From Paracoccaceae bacterium (lineage in GTDB: Bacteria; Pseudomonadota; Alphaproteobacteria; Rhodobacterales; Rhodobacteraceae): 64,000 nucleotides of DNA. Below the pieces are notes generated by a model, which saw only the letters and a list, made by a program, of their open reading frames with translations, had not been told where the DNA came from and made no database searches. The stretch covers positions 489,643 to 553,642 of the forward strand of contig QWDA01000002.1 in NCBI GenBank assembly GCA_003605175.1, in the 5' to 3' direction. Numbering within the stretch: position 1 is the stretch's first letter; every line of letters starts with the position of its first letter. A program made the position numbers and the translations under genes. Below are positions 27,360-36,800 of this stretch, one piece after another.

Positions 27360-27758
27360 ATGGAGCATCGCCCGTCAGAAACACGGGAGGCCCACGCCGT
27401 CCCGGCCGACTGGTTCACCGGCGAGGTCCGCCTCGCCCCGGTGATCGAGGCACCCGACCCGGCTCGGCTCCGCGCCTCGGTGGTCACGTTCCAGCCCGGC
27501 GCGCGCACCAACTGGCACACCCATCCGCTCGGCCAGACGCTCTACGTGATTTCCGGCAAGGGCCGCGCCCAGAGCGAGGGCGGCCCGATCGTCGAATTCG
27601 GCCCCGGCGACGTGTTGTGGTTCGCCCCAGGCGAGCGGCACTGGCACGGCGCCGCGCCCGACAGCGAAATGACCCATGTGGCCATGCAGGAAGCCCAGAA
27701 CGGCAGCCATATCGACTGGGCGGAACCGGTCACCGACGCGCAGTACTCGGGCCGCTGA
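27360..27758 (+). CDS. cupin domain protein
   Basis: A 132-residue single cupin. Motif 1 is TNWHTHPLGQTLYVISG (residues 51-67), with two metal histidines and a glutamine where the metal glutamate usually sits. Motif 2 is PGDVLWFAPGERHWHGAAP, with its histidine at the expected place. Related proteins are annotated as quercetin-2,3-dioxygenase-like or mandelonitrile-lyase-like; the substrate is unknown. AGGAGAG precedes the ATG. The gene is divergent from the RidA gene. Confidence 0.88.
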   Translation: MEHRPSETREAHAVPADWFTGEVRLAPVIEAPDPARLRASVVTFQPGARTNWHTHPLGQTLYVISGKGRAQSEGGPIVEFGPGDVLWFAPGERHWHGAAPDSEMTHVAMQEAQNGSHIDWAEPVTDAQYSGR

Positions 27759-27773
27759 GACGGCCCCGGACGG

Positions 27774-28094
27774 TCAGTCGAAGGCCTCGGCCACGTCGTA
27801 CATGACCGGCTCGAAGCTTCGGCAGAGCGCCCCTATCCGCCGATTCCGCTCGCGCATCTCCCCGGTCCGGAGCATCGCGAGGAAATCCTCCCGCCGCCGC
27901 CATTGCGAATAACTGGCGATCCGCGTCTGCGCGTCGTTCACATGGAGCGCCGCCGAGACGAAACCGGGCTGCTTCGAGATGAACGCCACATAGGCCTCCC
28001 GGAGTTCGTCCAGCAGGTCCTGGCAGGTTCCGGGCGACATCTCGAACGTGGTGATGACGGTCTGCTGGTCGCCGCCTTTGGTGATCTGGGGCAT
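27774..28094 (-). CDS. antibiotic biosynthesis monooxygenase (ABM) domain protein
   Basis: A 106-residue ferredoxin-like alpha/beta barrel protein. The strand TVITTFEMSPGTCQDLLDEL, the loop KQPGFVSAALHVND and the pair IASYSQWRRREDFLAML match the ABM family pattern (a histidine in the second strand and a Trp/Arg at the fourth). Members include quinone-forming monooxygenases and heme degraders; most bacterial ones are uncharacterised. AGGAGG lies in front of the ATG. It is convergent with the cupin gene, the stops being 16 bp apart. Confidence 0.8.
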   Translation of the reverse strand: MPQITKGGDQQTVITTFEMSPGTCQDLLDELREAYVAFISKQPGFVSAALHVNDAQTRIASYSQWRRREDFLAMLRTGEMRERNRRIGALCRSFEPVMYDVAEAFD

Positions 28095-28158
28095 GGGCTC
28101 CTCCTTCTCGCGCGCCCACTCTGCCACGGCCCGGAGCGGAACGCAGCAACCGAAAGGC

Positions 28159-28560
28159 CTATCTCACCACATGCACCGCGCAAGGCGCGTGGCGCACCAC
28201 ATGCGCGGCGGTCGATCCGAGGAAATAATCGGCAAGCCCGGGCCGGTGCGAGGCCACAACGATGCAGTCGATACCGTGCTCGGCGGCATATTCGTTGATC
28301 GTCCGCGCCGCGTGCCCCGTCACCACCACGGGCACCATCGTGTCGCCGACAAGCTCCCGGAGATGCGCCTCGGCGGCTTCCCGCGCCCTCTCGATGAGCC
28401 CGGCCGGAAGTTCGGCCGCCACATGGCCCGGCACCGTCTCGACCACCGTGAGCGCGGTGAGCTTCGCGTCCGGATCGGCCAGGAACCTTGCCGCCGCCAT
28501 CGCTTCGCGCGTGGTTCCGCCATGATCGCCGGCAATCGGTATGAGGATGTTCTTGTACAT
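28159..28560 (-). CDS. universal stress protein (UspA family)
   Basis: A 133-residue UspA-type protein. It begins with the strand MYKNILIPIAGDHGGTT, contains a Val-His rich middle (TALTVVETVPGHVAAELP) and ends with the ATP-binding signature GIDCIVVASHRPGLADYFLGSTAAHVVRHAPCAVHVVR. The glycine-serine spacing matches the G-2x-G-9x-G(S/T) nucleotide site. It is likely ATP-binding and stress-induced. A GAGGAC sequence lies before the ATG. Its stop is 64 bp from the ABM gene start. Confidence 0.9.
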   Translation of the reverse strand: MYKNILIPIAGDHGGTTREAMAAARFLADPDAKLTALTVVETVPGHVAAELPAGLIERAREAAEAHLRELVGDTMVPVVVTGHAARTINEYAAEHGIDCIVVASHRPGLADYFLGSTAAHVVRHAPCAVHVVR

Positions 28561-28872
28561 GCCGTCCTCCATTCTTCCGCGCGCCATGTTCGCATGTCGT
28601 GCAGGCGCCGCCCTTGACCTGGATCAGCGCGACCGGCGCGGCGATCGCGCCGGCGGCAAGCTGTCAGGAGCCGACGCCCAGCTCGGCCAACGGTTCCGCC
28701 GGGCTCTCCCCGTGCCAGTCGCCGCGCGGCATTCCCGCCTTGCCGGCGCCGAACTGGCCCCGGCGGGTACGAAACGGGCATTTCTTCCCGGACAACCCGC
28801 GCGCGCTGTGGAACATGTCGGCGACGCCGGTGTCGCGCCCCGCCTTGGCCAATCCGGGGAACTGGCCTGCGT
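28561..28872. other. 312-bp stretch without an assigned gene; one candidate small frame
   Basis: The stretch lies between the stress protein and the TetR stop. A minus-strand frame at 28664-28852 has about 62 codons with strongly GC-ending third positions, but it starts with TTG and lacks a ribosome binding site. It could be a short coding continuation after tetR. Its sequence (for example CHHSARGL-like basic and Gly-rich) matches nothing I know. No terminator or repeat stands out. Confidence 0.3.
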
Positions 28873-29529
28873 CTACCGCCCGTAGGCGGCAAGAAACACC
28901 TGCACCGCACTGGCCACCGTCTTCTCGACCAGCGCCGCATCCGGCGGCTCCGCGAGATGCGCGAAGAGCCGGCGGCGCCAGAGCCCGGCGGTGGCGAGCA
29001 CCGCGAACTGGTGCGCGGCAAGCCCGGTGTCGGGGATCGCGAGGCGGCCCGCTTCCACTTCCCGGTCGAGAAACTCCCGCAGCTTCCGCCAGCCCTTCTG
29101 GCCGCCGCCCTCGTAGAATTTCGCGCCCAGTTCCGGCATCTTCGCCGAGGTGCCGATCAGTACCTGGACCCAGCGCACCACCTCATCGGAACACAGCAGC
29201 GTGACCAACCGGCGCGCATAGCGGGTGAGCCGTTCATCGGTCGGCTCGGGCCCTTCGAGCAGCGCGATGACATCGCCGAGGAGAACCTCGCGCTCGCGCT
29301 CGACCATCGCCCCGAAGAGGTCTTCCTTGCTGGAAAAATAGACATAGACCGTGCCCTTCGACACCCCGGCCTCGCGGGTGATGTCGTTCATGCTCGCCCC
29401 GTCGAACCCGGTCCGGGAGAACACCCGTTTCGCGCCATCGAGGATCTGCGTGCGCTTGGAGGGATCCTCTCCGGCGGCGTGGCGTCCGCCGCCATCCGCG
29501 GGCTCTCCTGCCTTCTTCCTGAGCGCCAT
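28873..29529 (-). CDS. TetR/AcrR family repressor of the adjacent efflux operon
   Basis: A 218-residue repressor. After a basic linker, residues about 25-70 form the TetR helix-turn-helix: ILDGAKRVFSRTGFDGASMNDITREAGVSKGTVYVYFSSKED. The C-terminal helical domain (100-215) is of the AcrR/RutR type with no recognisable ligand motif. It is divergent from an EmrA/EmrB pair and two ACCG-N2-CGGT sites lie in the shared intergenic region, so it very likely represses both itself and the pump. The ligand is unknown. Confidence 0.9.
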   Translation of the reverse strand: MALRKKAGEPADGGGRHAAGEDPSKRTQILDGAKRVFSRTGFDGASMNDITREAGVSKGTVYVYFSSKEDLFGAMVEREREVLLGDVIALLEGPEPTDERLTRYARRLVTLLCSDEVVRWVQVLIGTSAKMPELGAKFYEGGGQKGWRKLREFLDREVEAGRLAIPDTGLAAHQFAVLATAGLWRRRLFAHLAEPPDAALVEKTVASAVQVFLAAYGR

Positions 29530-29554
29530 CGGCCAGCTCCCAAAATATTTTCAT

Positions 29555-29564
29555 ACCGAACGGT
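29555..29564. promoter_or_regulatory. predicted TetR operator 1
   Basis: ACCGAACGGT, an ACCG-N2-CGGT palindrome core, centred 63 bp from operator 2 (six helical turns). It lies 25 bp from the tetR start, on its promoter side. Confidence 0.55.
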
Positions 29565-29612
29565 TCATTTCGACTTGCTTTCAGCGCACCTCCGCCCTAA
29601 GTGGAAGCGCAG

Positions 29613-29632
29613 ATCGAACCGCTCGGTTCGAT
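29613..29632. promoter_or_regulatory. predicted TetR operator 2
   Basis: A perfect 20-bp palindrome, ATCGAACCGCTCGGTTCGAT, with the core ACCG-CT-CGGT also seen in operator 1. It ends 22 bp before the emrA start and would block transcription of the pump. Confidence 0.7.
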
Positions 29633-29654
29633 TACATGTTTCGAGGACGCCGCG

Positions 29655-30830
29655 ATGTCAAGACAGGACAAGTTCACCCCCGACGCGACCCACAAGGTGA
29701 AGATCGAGCCCGATCTGCCCGAAACCGGAGCGCCCGACGCCGGGTCGCCGAAATCCGGCGGCGCGGCGAAGCGGCGGATCCTGCTCGGTGCGGCGGGCGT
29801 CCTCGCGCTGGCGGCGGCCGGATACCAGGGGCACGAATACTGGACCACCGGGCGTTTCATGGTCGAGACCGACGACGCCTATGTCCAGGCCGGCATCACC
29901 GAGATTTCCCCGCGTATTCAGGGCTATGTCGCCGAAGCGCCGGTCCGGGAGAACGCCCATGTGAAGAAGGGCGAGGTGATCCTGCGGCTCGAGGATGGCG
30001 ATTATCGCAACGCGCTCGAGACCGCGAAGAGCCGGGTCGTCACGATGGCGGACACGCTGGCGCGGATCGACGCGCAGATCGCGGCCGCCCGCGCGGCGGT
30101 GACCCAGGCCGGCGCCCAGAAGGACGCCGCCGAGGCCGCGCTGAGAATCGCGCAGCGGACCGCCGACAGGATGCAGCAGCTCGCGGACGGCAACGTGGTC
30201 TCGCAGGCCGCGCTCGATTCCGCCGCCGAGGGGCTCGACACCGCCCGCGCCAGGCTCACCGAAGCGCAGGCCGGGGTGGCGAGCGCCGAGGCAAATGTCG
30301 CGGTGCTTCAGGCGCAGCGCGCCGAGGCGGCGGGCCAGAAGCGCGAACTCGAGCTCGCCGCCGACCAGGCGCAGCGGAACCTCGACAAGACGGTGCTGCG
30401 CGCGCCCGCCGACGGGATCCTCGCCAATACCGCCTTCGAACTGGGCGACCTCGTCTCGCCCGGGGCGCGGCTTGCGGCACTGGTGCCCGATGGCAGCCTC
30501 TATGTGGAGGCGAACTACAAGGAAACCGAGCTGGCCGAGATCGCACCGGGCGCGTCGGTCAACGTCACCATCGACGCGATCCCCGGCCGGACCTTCCACG
30601 GGGTCGTCGCCTCGACCGCGCCGGCGACAGGATCGGTCTTCTCGCTCCTGCCCGCCGACAACGCCACCGGCAACTTCACCAAGATCGTGCAGCGGGTGCC
30701 GGTCCGGATCGATCTCACCGATGCCGATGCGGCGGAGGGAAGGCTCCGCGCGGGCCTGAGCGCCGTGGTCTCGGTCGATACCCGCGCCGTGCCCGAAGCC
30801 CCGATCCGGACCGCCGCAGCCGGGAACTGA
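29655..30830 (+). CDS. emrA: HlyD/EmrA family membrane fusion protein
   Basis: A 391-residue periplasmic adaptor. Residues about 40-60 form a single N-terminal membrane anchor (RILLGAAGVLALAAAGY). A biotinyl-lipoyl-like first half starts at VETDDAYVQAGITEISPRI, which is the EmrA/HlyD signature. The alpha-helical hairpin covers about 120-250 and the second lipoyl half plus beta-barrel ends near VRIDLTDAD. It links the inner membrane pump EmrB to an outer membrane channel. The start ATG was chosen with GAGGA upstream. It is followed 4 bp later by the pump gene. Confidence 0.92.
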   Translation: MSRQDKFTPDATHKVKIEPDLPETGAPDAGSPKSGGAAKRRILLGAAGVLALAAAGYQGHEYWTTGRFMVETDDAYVQAGITEISPRIQGYVAEAPVRENAHVKKGEVILRLEDGDYRNALETAKSRVVTMADTLARIDAQIAAARAAVTQAGAQKDAAEAALRIAQRTADRMQQLADGNVVSQAALDSAAEGLDTARARLTEAQAGVASAEANVAVLQAQRAEAAGQKRELELAADQAQRNLDKTVLRAPADGILANTAFELGDLVSPGARLAALVPDGSLYVEANYKETELAEIAPGASVNVTIDAIPGRTFHGVVASTAPATGSVFSLLPADNATGNFTKIVQRVPVRIDLTDADAAEGRLRAGLSAVVSVDTRAVPEAPIRTAAAGN

Positions 30831-30834
30831 TGCC

Positions 30835-32382
30835 GTGGGCGACGACGCGACAGAGCTGACGCCCCGGCGTATCCTCGCCTTCCTCGTGATGGTGTTCGGG
30901 ATGTTCATGGCGATTCTCGACATCCAGATCGTCTCGGCGTCCCTCTCCGACATCCAGGCCGGGCTCTCCGCGGGGCCGGACGAGATCTCCTGGGTGCAGA
31001 CCTCCTATCTGATCGCCGAAGTTATCATGATTCCGCTCTCGGGCTTCCTCGGTCGGGTGCTTTCCACCCGGATCATGTTCGGCCTTTCGGCGGCGGGCTT
31101 CACCGCGGCGAGCTTCCTCTGCGCGACGGCGACGAATATCGACCAGATGATCGTCTACCGCGCGCTCCAGGGCTTCATCGGCGGCGGCATGATCCCCTCG
31201 GTCTTCGCCGCGGCCTTCACCATCTTCCCGCCCTCGAAACGCGCCATCGTCTCGCCGATCATCGGCCTCGTGGCGACGCTCGCCCCCACCGTCGGCCCCA
31301 CCGTGGGCGGCTACCTGAGCCACACAATGTCCTGGCACTGGCTCTTCCTCGTGAACGTGATCCCCGGCATCCTCGTGGCGCTCGGCGCCTTCGCACTGAT
31401 CGATTTCGACAAGCCCGACCGGGCGCTCGCCCGCCGCTTCGACTGGTGGGGGCTCCTCGCCATGGCCGCCTTCCTCGGCTGCATGGAATACACGCTCGAA
31501 GAGGGGCCCGGGAACGACTGGTTCGCCGACGAGGCCGTGCTGGCCACCGCCATCGTGATGACCCTGGGTGGCATCGCCTTCTTCTGGCGCGCCCTGAGCC
31601 GCGACGAGCCGATCGTCGACCTCTCCGCCTTCCGCAACGCCAATTTCGCGATCGGCTCGCTGTTCTCCTTCTTGATGGGCACCGGCCTCTACGGGCTCAC
31701 CTATCTCTACCCGCTCTATCTCGGGCGGGTGCGCGGCTATGACAGCCTGATGATCGGCGAGACGGTCTTCGTCAGTGGCCTCGCGATGTTCCTGACCGCG
31801 CCGGTCGCCGGGATCCTGTCGCGCAAGATGGACCTCAGGGTGATGCTGATGATCGGCTTTGTCGGTTTCGGCGCCAGCACCTGGATGCTCACCGGCCTGA
31901 CCCCCGACTGGGATTTCCGGGAGCTCCTCCTGCCGCAGATCCTGCGCGGGGTGTCGCTGATGATCTGCATGGTGCCGATCAACAACCTGGCGCTCGGCAC
32001 GCTCTCGCCAGTGCAGGTCAAGAGTGCCTCGGGGGTCTTCAACCTGACGCGCAACCTCGGCGGCGCGGTGGGTCTTGCCGTCATCAACACGCTCCTCACC
32101 GATCGCGGCACGCTGCATTACGAGCGGCTGGCCGAGCGCGTGAGCTGGAGCAATTCCGAGGCCCTGCGGCAGCTCAACATGATGGCGCAGAACCTGGCGG
32201 GCCGCGGGCTCGACGGCCAACGCGGCGCCATCGCGCAGATGGTCGGCCGGGTGCGCGAGCAGGCGACCGTGATGTCCTTCATCGACGTCTTCACGATCAT
32301 CGCCGCGCTTTTTGGCACGCTGGCCCTCACCGCGCTGATGATGCGCAAGCCGGCGGACGGACCGGCCCCGGCCGGACACTGA
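30835..32382 (+). CDS. emrB: EmrB-type DHA2 family MFS drug exporter
   Basis: A 515-residue, 14-helix MFS transporter. The start GTG lies 4 bp after emrA. The DHA2 antiporter signature is visible in helix 1 (AFLVMVFGMFMAILDIQIVSASLSDIQ) and in WVQTSYLIAEVIMIPLSG. Motif C equivalents follow in ATLAPTVGPTVGGYLS. It pumps hydrophobic compounds with protons across the inner membrane. The last helices end with TLALTALMMRKPAD. Regulation is by the TetR gene upstream. Confidence 0.93.
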   Translation: MGDDATELTPRRILAFLVMVFGMFMAILDIQIVSASLSDIQAGLSAGPDEISWVQTSYLIAEVIMIPLSGFLGRVLSTRIMFGLSAAGFTAASFLCATATNIDQMIVYRALQGFIGGGMIPSVFAAAFTIFPPSKRAIVSPIIGLVATLAPTVGPTVGGYLSHTMSWHWLFLVNVIPGILVALGAFALIDFDKPDRALARRFDWWGLLAMAAFLGCMEYTLEEGPGNDWFADEAVLATAIVMTLGGIAFFWRALSRDEPIVDLSAFRNANFAIGSLFSFLMGTGLYGLTYLYPLYLGRVRGYDSLMIGETVFVSGLAMFLTAPVAGILSRKMDLRVMLMIGFVGFGASTWMLTGLTPDWDFRELLLPQILRGVSLMICMVPINNLALGTLSPVQVKSASGVFNLTRNLGGAVGLAVINTLLTDRGTLHYERLAERVSWSNSEALRQLNMMAQNLAGRGLDGQRGAIAQMVGRVREQATVMSFIDVFTIIAALFGTLALTALMMRKPADGPAPAGH

Positions 32383-32475
32383 CCATCGCGACCAAGTGAA
32401 CGGCCCGGCGCGCGCGCACGCTTGCGTTGTGGGCCGGGTCTGCCTAACCTTCCCCGCAAGTGATTTACCCGTTTC

Positions 32476-32489
32476 CGGCGCTTGCGCCG
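32476..32489. terminator. short hairpin with T-rich tail after emrB
   Basis: CGGCGC (32476-32481), TT, GCGCCG (32484-32489), followed by TTATTT. It lies 94 bp after the emrB stop and 22 bp before the next ATG, so it could end the efflux operon and also shape the leader of the downstream gene. Confidence 0.45.
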
Positions 32490-32511
32490 TTATTTGAAGC
32501 GCCATTTTACA

Positions 32512-33807
32512 ATGAAGAACGCGATCGAAAGACGCATTCAGAAAATCGACGAACTCTGGGACACCATCGCCAGAGAAGATGGCGTTCGACTGATCCGCTG
32601 GATGCCCGCCCCGAGCGACCTGCAACTCGTCGAGGTGCATCTGCGCCTGCAGATCGAGGATACCGGCAGCACTCCCGACCTTTTCCTGAAGCTCGACACC
32701 CCCTTCGCCGGGGCCGACACCGCCGCCGGCGCACTCGCCGACGCCATCGTGCGGGCCTGCGAGGAGGCGCGCGACGAGACCGAGAGCATGGGCTTCTCCC
32801 GTGCCTGGGAATGGACGGCGCGCGATCGGGCGCTCGCCGGCGGGCCGCGCTTTCTCGCCGCCTGCCGCTCGGTGATCCATGCCTATGGCGAACGCTTCCG
32901 GCTCCTCGTCCTCTGGCTCGCCCCCTCCGAAGTCCCGGACCCCGCCGCCTGGGCGAAATTCCTCGCCCGCATGGCCGCGGCCGACCTGCCGCCGCGCCTG
33001 CGCATCGTCGTCCTGGACAACGCCGACGCGCCGCTCCTCGCCGGGCTCGACGACAGCCTCCCCGGCGTCCGCGTGGTGGAACCCGCGCTCGACATGAACG
33101 CCGCGATGGAGGAACTCGTCCGAAGCGAGGGCAATCCCGGCCCCGGCAAGGATTTCCGCATCGCCTTCGTCGGGATCGGCACCGCCGCGAGCCGCGGAAA
33201 CATGAGCGCCGCGCGGCGCTCGGCCCGGACCGCGCGGGCGGTTGCGCAGAAGGAGGGCTGGACCGATCAGGAGATCGCCGCCTATCTCGCCTTCGCCAGC
33301 GCACTGGTCGGCGCCAAGCGGTTCCGCGACGCCGCAAAGGTCTGCACCGAGGCCTTCGCCCTCGCCGAAAGCCCGCGCGGTTCCAGCCACCCGATGGTGC
33401 CCACGCTCAAACCGATCATCCGCCTGACCGAAGGCGCCGCGCTCGTGGCCGCGGAGGCCCATGAGGAGGCCGCCGAGGCGTTCCGCGCCGCCGGCGAACT
33501 GGCCGAGGAGATCGAGGACCCGCTGAAGGCGCTCGAGGCCTGGCGCATGGCCGGCTATTGCCACGAATGCGAGGGCCGGAAATCGCCCGCCTGGCGCGCC
33601 TGCTCCCGCGCCCTCGCGGCGGGCGAGGCGCTTCCGCCCGGTCAGCGCGCGGCCACCACCCTGCCCTTCGTCGGCGAGGCGATGCTCCGCCTCCTCGCCG
33701 GCCACCAGAACGAGGCGCGCGAGAAACAGACGGTCCATGCGCGCATGATCGCGCTCCTCGGCGCGGCCTGGGATCCGGAGGGCGCTGCCGCCGCGCGCAG
33801 CGCATGA
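32512..33807 (+). CDS. unknown 431-aa protein upstream of the RHS toxin (candidate chaperone/adaptor)
   Basis: I do not recognise this protein. It has no signal peptide and no membrane helices. The N-terminal half (about 1-210) reads as a mixed alpha/beta region with RLIRWMPAPSDLQLVEVHLRLQIED, WEWTARDRALAGGPRFLAACRSV and RFRLLVLWLAPSEVPDP. The second half (210-431) is helical and resembles degenerate TPR units (DAAKVCTEAFALAESPRG, EEAAEAFRAAGELAEEIEDPLKALEAWRMAGYCHECEGR). Its stop overlaps the rhs start by 4 bp (ATGA). RHS effectors often need a dedicated chaperone (EagR) at this place, but the size and sequence do not match EagR/DUF1795 or DUF4123, so the role is inference. Confidence 0.8.
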   Translation: MKNAIERRIQKIDELWDTIAREDGVRLIRWMPAPSDLQLVEVHLRLQIEDTGSTPDLFLKLDTPFAGADTAAGALADAIVRACEEARDETESMGFSRAWEWTARDRALAGGPRFLAACRSVIHAYGERFRLLVLWLAPSEVPDPAAWAKFLARMAAADLPPRLRIVVLDNADAPLLAGLDDSLPGVRVVEPALDMNAAMEELVRSEGNPGPGKDFRIAFVGIGTAASRGNMSAARRSARTARAVAQKEGWTDQEIAAYLAFASALVGAKRFRDAAKVCTEAFALAESPRGSSHPMVPTLKPIIRLTEGAALVAAEAHEEAAEAFRAAGELAEEIEDPLKALEAWRMAGYCHECEGRKSPAWRACSRALAAGEALPPGQRAATTLPFVGEAMLRLLAGHQNEAREKQTVHARMIALLGAAWDPEGAAAARSA

Positions 33808-36800
33808 GCCTCGCCGCGACCCATTTCGACCCGGTGGTCGGCGTCGACATCCACATGATCCAGCCGCCCGGCCCGGTGCCGCCGGTGCCGATGATCCATC
33901 CTTTCGTCGGCATCGTGTTCGACCCGACCGACTATCTGCCGCTCATCGGTTCCACGGTGAAGGTGAACGGCATCCACCGCGCGATCGCCGGCACCGCCGG
34001 CAAGGCCGTGCCGGCCCATATCCCGATCGGCGGCGTCTTCGTGCCGCCCCTGCCCGGCAACGAATGCGAGAACTTCATGGGCAGCGCCACGGTCTCGCTC
34101 GACGGCGACGCGGCGGCCTATATGGGCCTGCCCTGCCTCTCCTGCCAGAGCGTCGGGATGCCGCCGCCGCCCCGGATGCGCAGCTCCAAGATCCGCTCCC
34201 TGCTCGCGCCCACCAGCGTGGTGCTGCCGATCTCCAAGGGCGCGCCGGTGATGATCGGCGGCCCGCCCACCATCTCGCTCATGAACATCGCCATGAGCCT
34301 CGGCATGGCGGGCCTGGGCCGCGCTCTGAAACGCCTCGGCGGCACCCGCGCGGTCCGGGGCGCGATGGACGCCTTCCGCGATGCGCGCCGGGCCGTGTTC
34401 CGCAACCTCGATCCGGGCTTCCTGAAATGCACGATCCTGCGCGCCGAACCGGTCGATTCCGTCACCGGCGAGTTGGTGGTGGACCAGCTCGACTTCGAGC
34501 TCCCCGGCCGGATCCCGCTCCAATGGGCCCGCAGCTACCGTTCGGGCCGCACCCGCGCCGGCCATTGCGGCCTCGGCTGGGAGACCCCGGCCGATGCGCG
34601 GCTGGAACTGCAACCAGACGGCTCGGTCCTGTTCCATGACGGTGCCGGCGTCGCCACCTGGTTCGAGCGCCTGCCCCGCGACGGCCCGGTCTCGGCCCCT
34701 ACCAATGGCGCGCTCCTGTCGCGGGTCGAGGGCCACCTGGCGCTCAAGCGCAAGGGCGGGCTCACCTATTACTTCCCGGTCCGCGCCAGCCGCCGGGTGA
34801 GCCACGAGATCGAGGTCTCGTCGCTCACCGACGCGCATGGCAACTCGTGGAGCTTCACCCGCGACGAGCGCGGCCTCGCCTGGATCGTCGAGAACACCGG
34901 CCGCCGGATCCGCGTCGAGAGCCGCGACGGCCGCCTTCGCCGGCTGGTGCTGGAACCGCCCGACGGCGCGCCCGAGATTCCGCTGATCGAATACGGCTAC
35001 GACGGGAACGGCGCCCTCGTCTCGGTCAAGGACGCGCTCGGCCATCCCTACCGCTTCGTCTACCGCGACGGTGTCATGGTCCGGCACACCGACCGGAACG
35101 GCCTCAGCTTCCACTACGAGTACGACCGCTTCGCCCCCGATGGCCGGGTCCTGCACACCTGGGGCGATGGCGGGCTCTACGACTACCGCTTCGACTACGA
35201 TCCCGAGGCGCGCTGGACCGAGGTGACCGATTCCCTCGGGCACAAATCCACCGTCGAATACGACGAGCGGTTCCAGATCACCAAGGAGATCGACCCCACC
35301 GGCGGCACCACCAATTTCGTCTACGACGAGGCCGGCCGCACCGTGGAGGTGGTCGATCCGGCCGGCCGCGCCACGCTCTACGATTACGACCCCGACGGCA
35401 ATCTCGCCACGCTGACCCGCCCCGACGGCGCGCTTCTGACCACGGAGTATGACGGCGACGGGAGGCCCGTCCTGCAGATGGACGCGAACGGCCATGCCTG
35501 GCGGCTTGCCTGGGACGCCGCCGGCGCGCTCAAGTCCCGGGTCTCGCCTCGCGGCGGGACTTGGCGCTATGCCCACGACCCGGCGGGCGACCTCGTCCTC
35601 ATCGCCGACCCGAACGGTGGCGAAACCCGGCTTGCCCATGACCGGCTGGGCCAGATCAAGCGGATCGAGGACCCGGTCGGCAATGTGCAGAGTTTCGAGT
35701 TCGACGCGCTCGGCAAGATTTCCCTCCACCGCGACGGCGCCGGCTTCGAAACCCGCTACGAGCACGATCTCAAGGGCCGGCTCCTGTCGGTCCGCTCGCC
35801 TTCGGGAGCGACCACGCTTTATGCCTACGACCCGAACGACAACATCGTCTCGGTGACCGACGCCAACGGCCATGAGACCCGCTTCGTCTATTTCGGCCTG
35901 GGAGAGGTCGCCGAGCGGCACCAGCCCGACGGCACGGTGGTGAGCTACGAATACGATACCGAGGAGCGCCTGATCACGGTGATCAACGAGGCCGGCGAAC
36001 GCTATCGCCTGATCCGCGACGAGCTGGGCCGCGTCACCAAGGAGATCGACTACTGGGGCAACCCGAAGCAATACAAGTACGACCGCGCCGGCAACGTGGT
36101 GGCCACAAAGGACGCGCTCGACCGGATCGTCTGGTTCGAGCACGACGACCTCGGCCGTCTCGTGAAACGCCGCTTCCAGGACGGCTCCGAAGAGACCTTC
36201 GCCTACGACGCCAACGGCAACCTCACCGAGGCGATCAACGACACCATCGACGTTACCCGCGCCTATGACGAGGACGGCAACCTCGTGCGCGAAACCCAGG
36301 GCGACTTCGCGCTCGACCACAGCTACGACCTCCTCGGCAACCGCACCCGGCGCCTCTCCAGCCTCGGCCACGCGGTCGACTACGCCTACGACAAGGCCGG
36401 CCACGCCCGCGAGATCCGCCTCGGCGGCGAAGTGCTTGCCCGGATGAACTACGACAAGCGCGGGCTGGTCACCCACGAAGAGCTCGGCCCGAACCTGCAA
36501 CGGGGATATGAATACAGTCCCGACGGCATGATCGCCCGCCACCACATTCTGAAAGCCGGAACGCCACTGGTTGAGCGCTTCTACACCCGCGACCAAATCG
36601 GCAATGTCCTGAAGCGCGAAACCCAGCGGGGATCCGAGCGGAACTCCGTGCAATACGCATACGACCCGATGCAGAGAATAGTCGCGAGCCGGGACAGCGA
36701 AGGGACGTCAGAGACCTATGCGTACACGCCGAACGGGGACCTTCTGAGGCGCGATGACCAGTCCGGCGACCCGCGCCGCTGCAACTACAACGGCATTTCC

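Noticed and set aside
28664..28852. 62-codon minus-strand frame downstream of tetR
   Set aside because: Codon third positions look coding, but it needs a TTG start without Shine-Dalgarno; kept only as a remark on the gap.
30715..33738. A 1007-codon open frame on the minus strand
   Set aside because: It is antisense to emrA, emrB and the 431-aa gene, rich in Arg, His and Gly, without domain motifs. This is the usual shadow frame in GC-rich DNA.
32512..33807. EagR (DUF1795) or DUF4123 chaperone
   Set aside because: Length and sequence do not match either family.
33642..36653. A 1003-codon open frame antisense to the RHS gene
   Set aside because: Repetitive Val/Ala/Gly composition mirrors the YD repeats of the real gene; no start signal.
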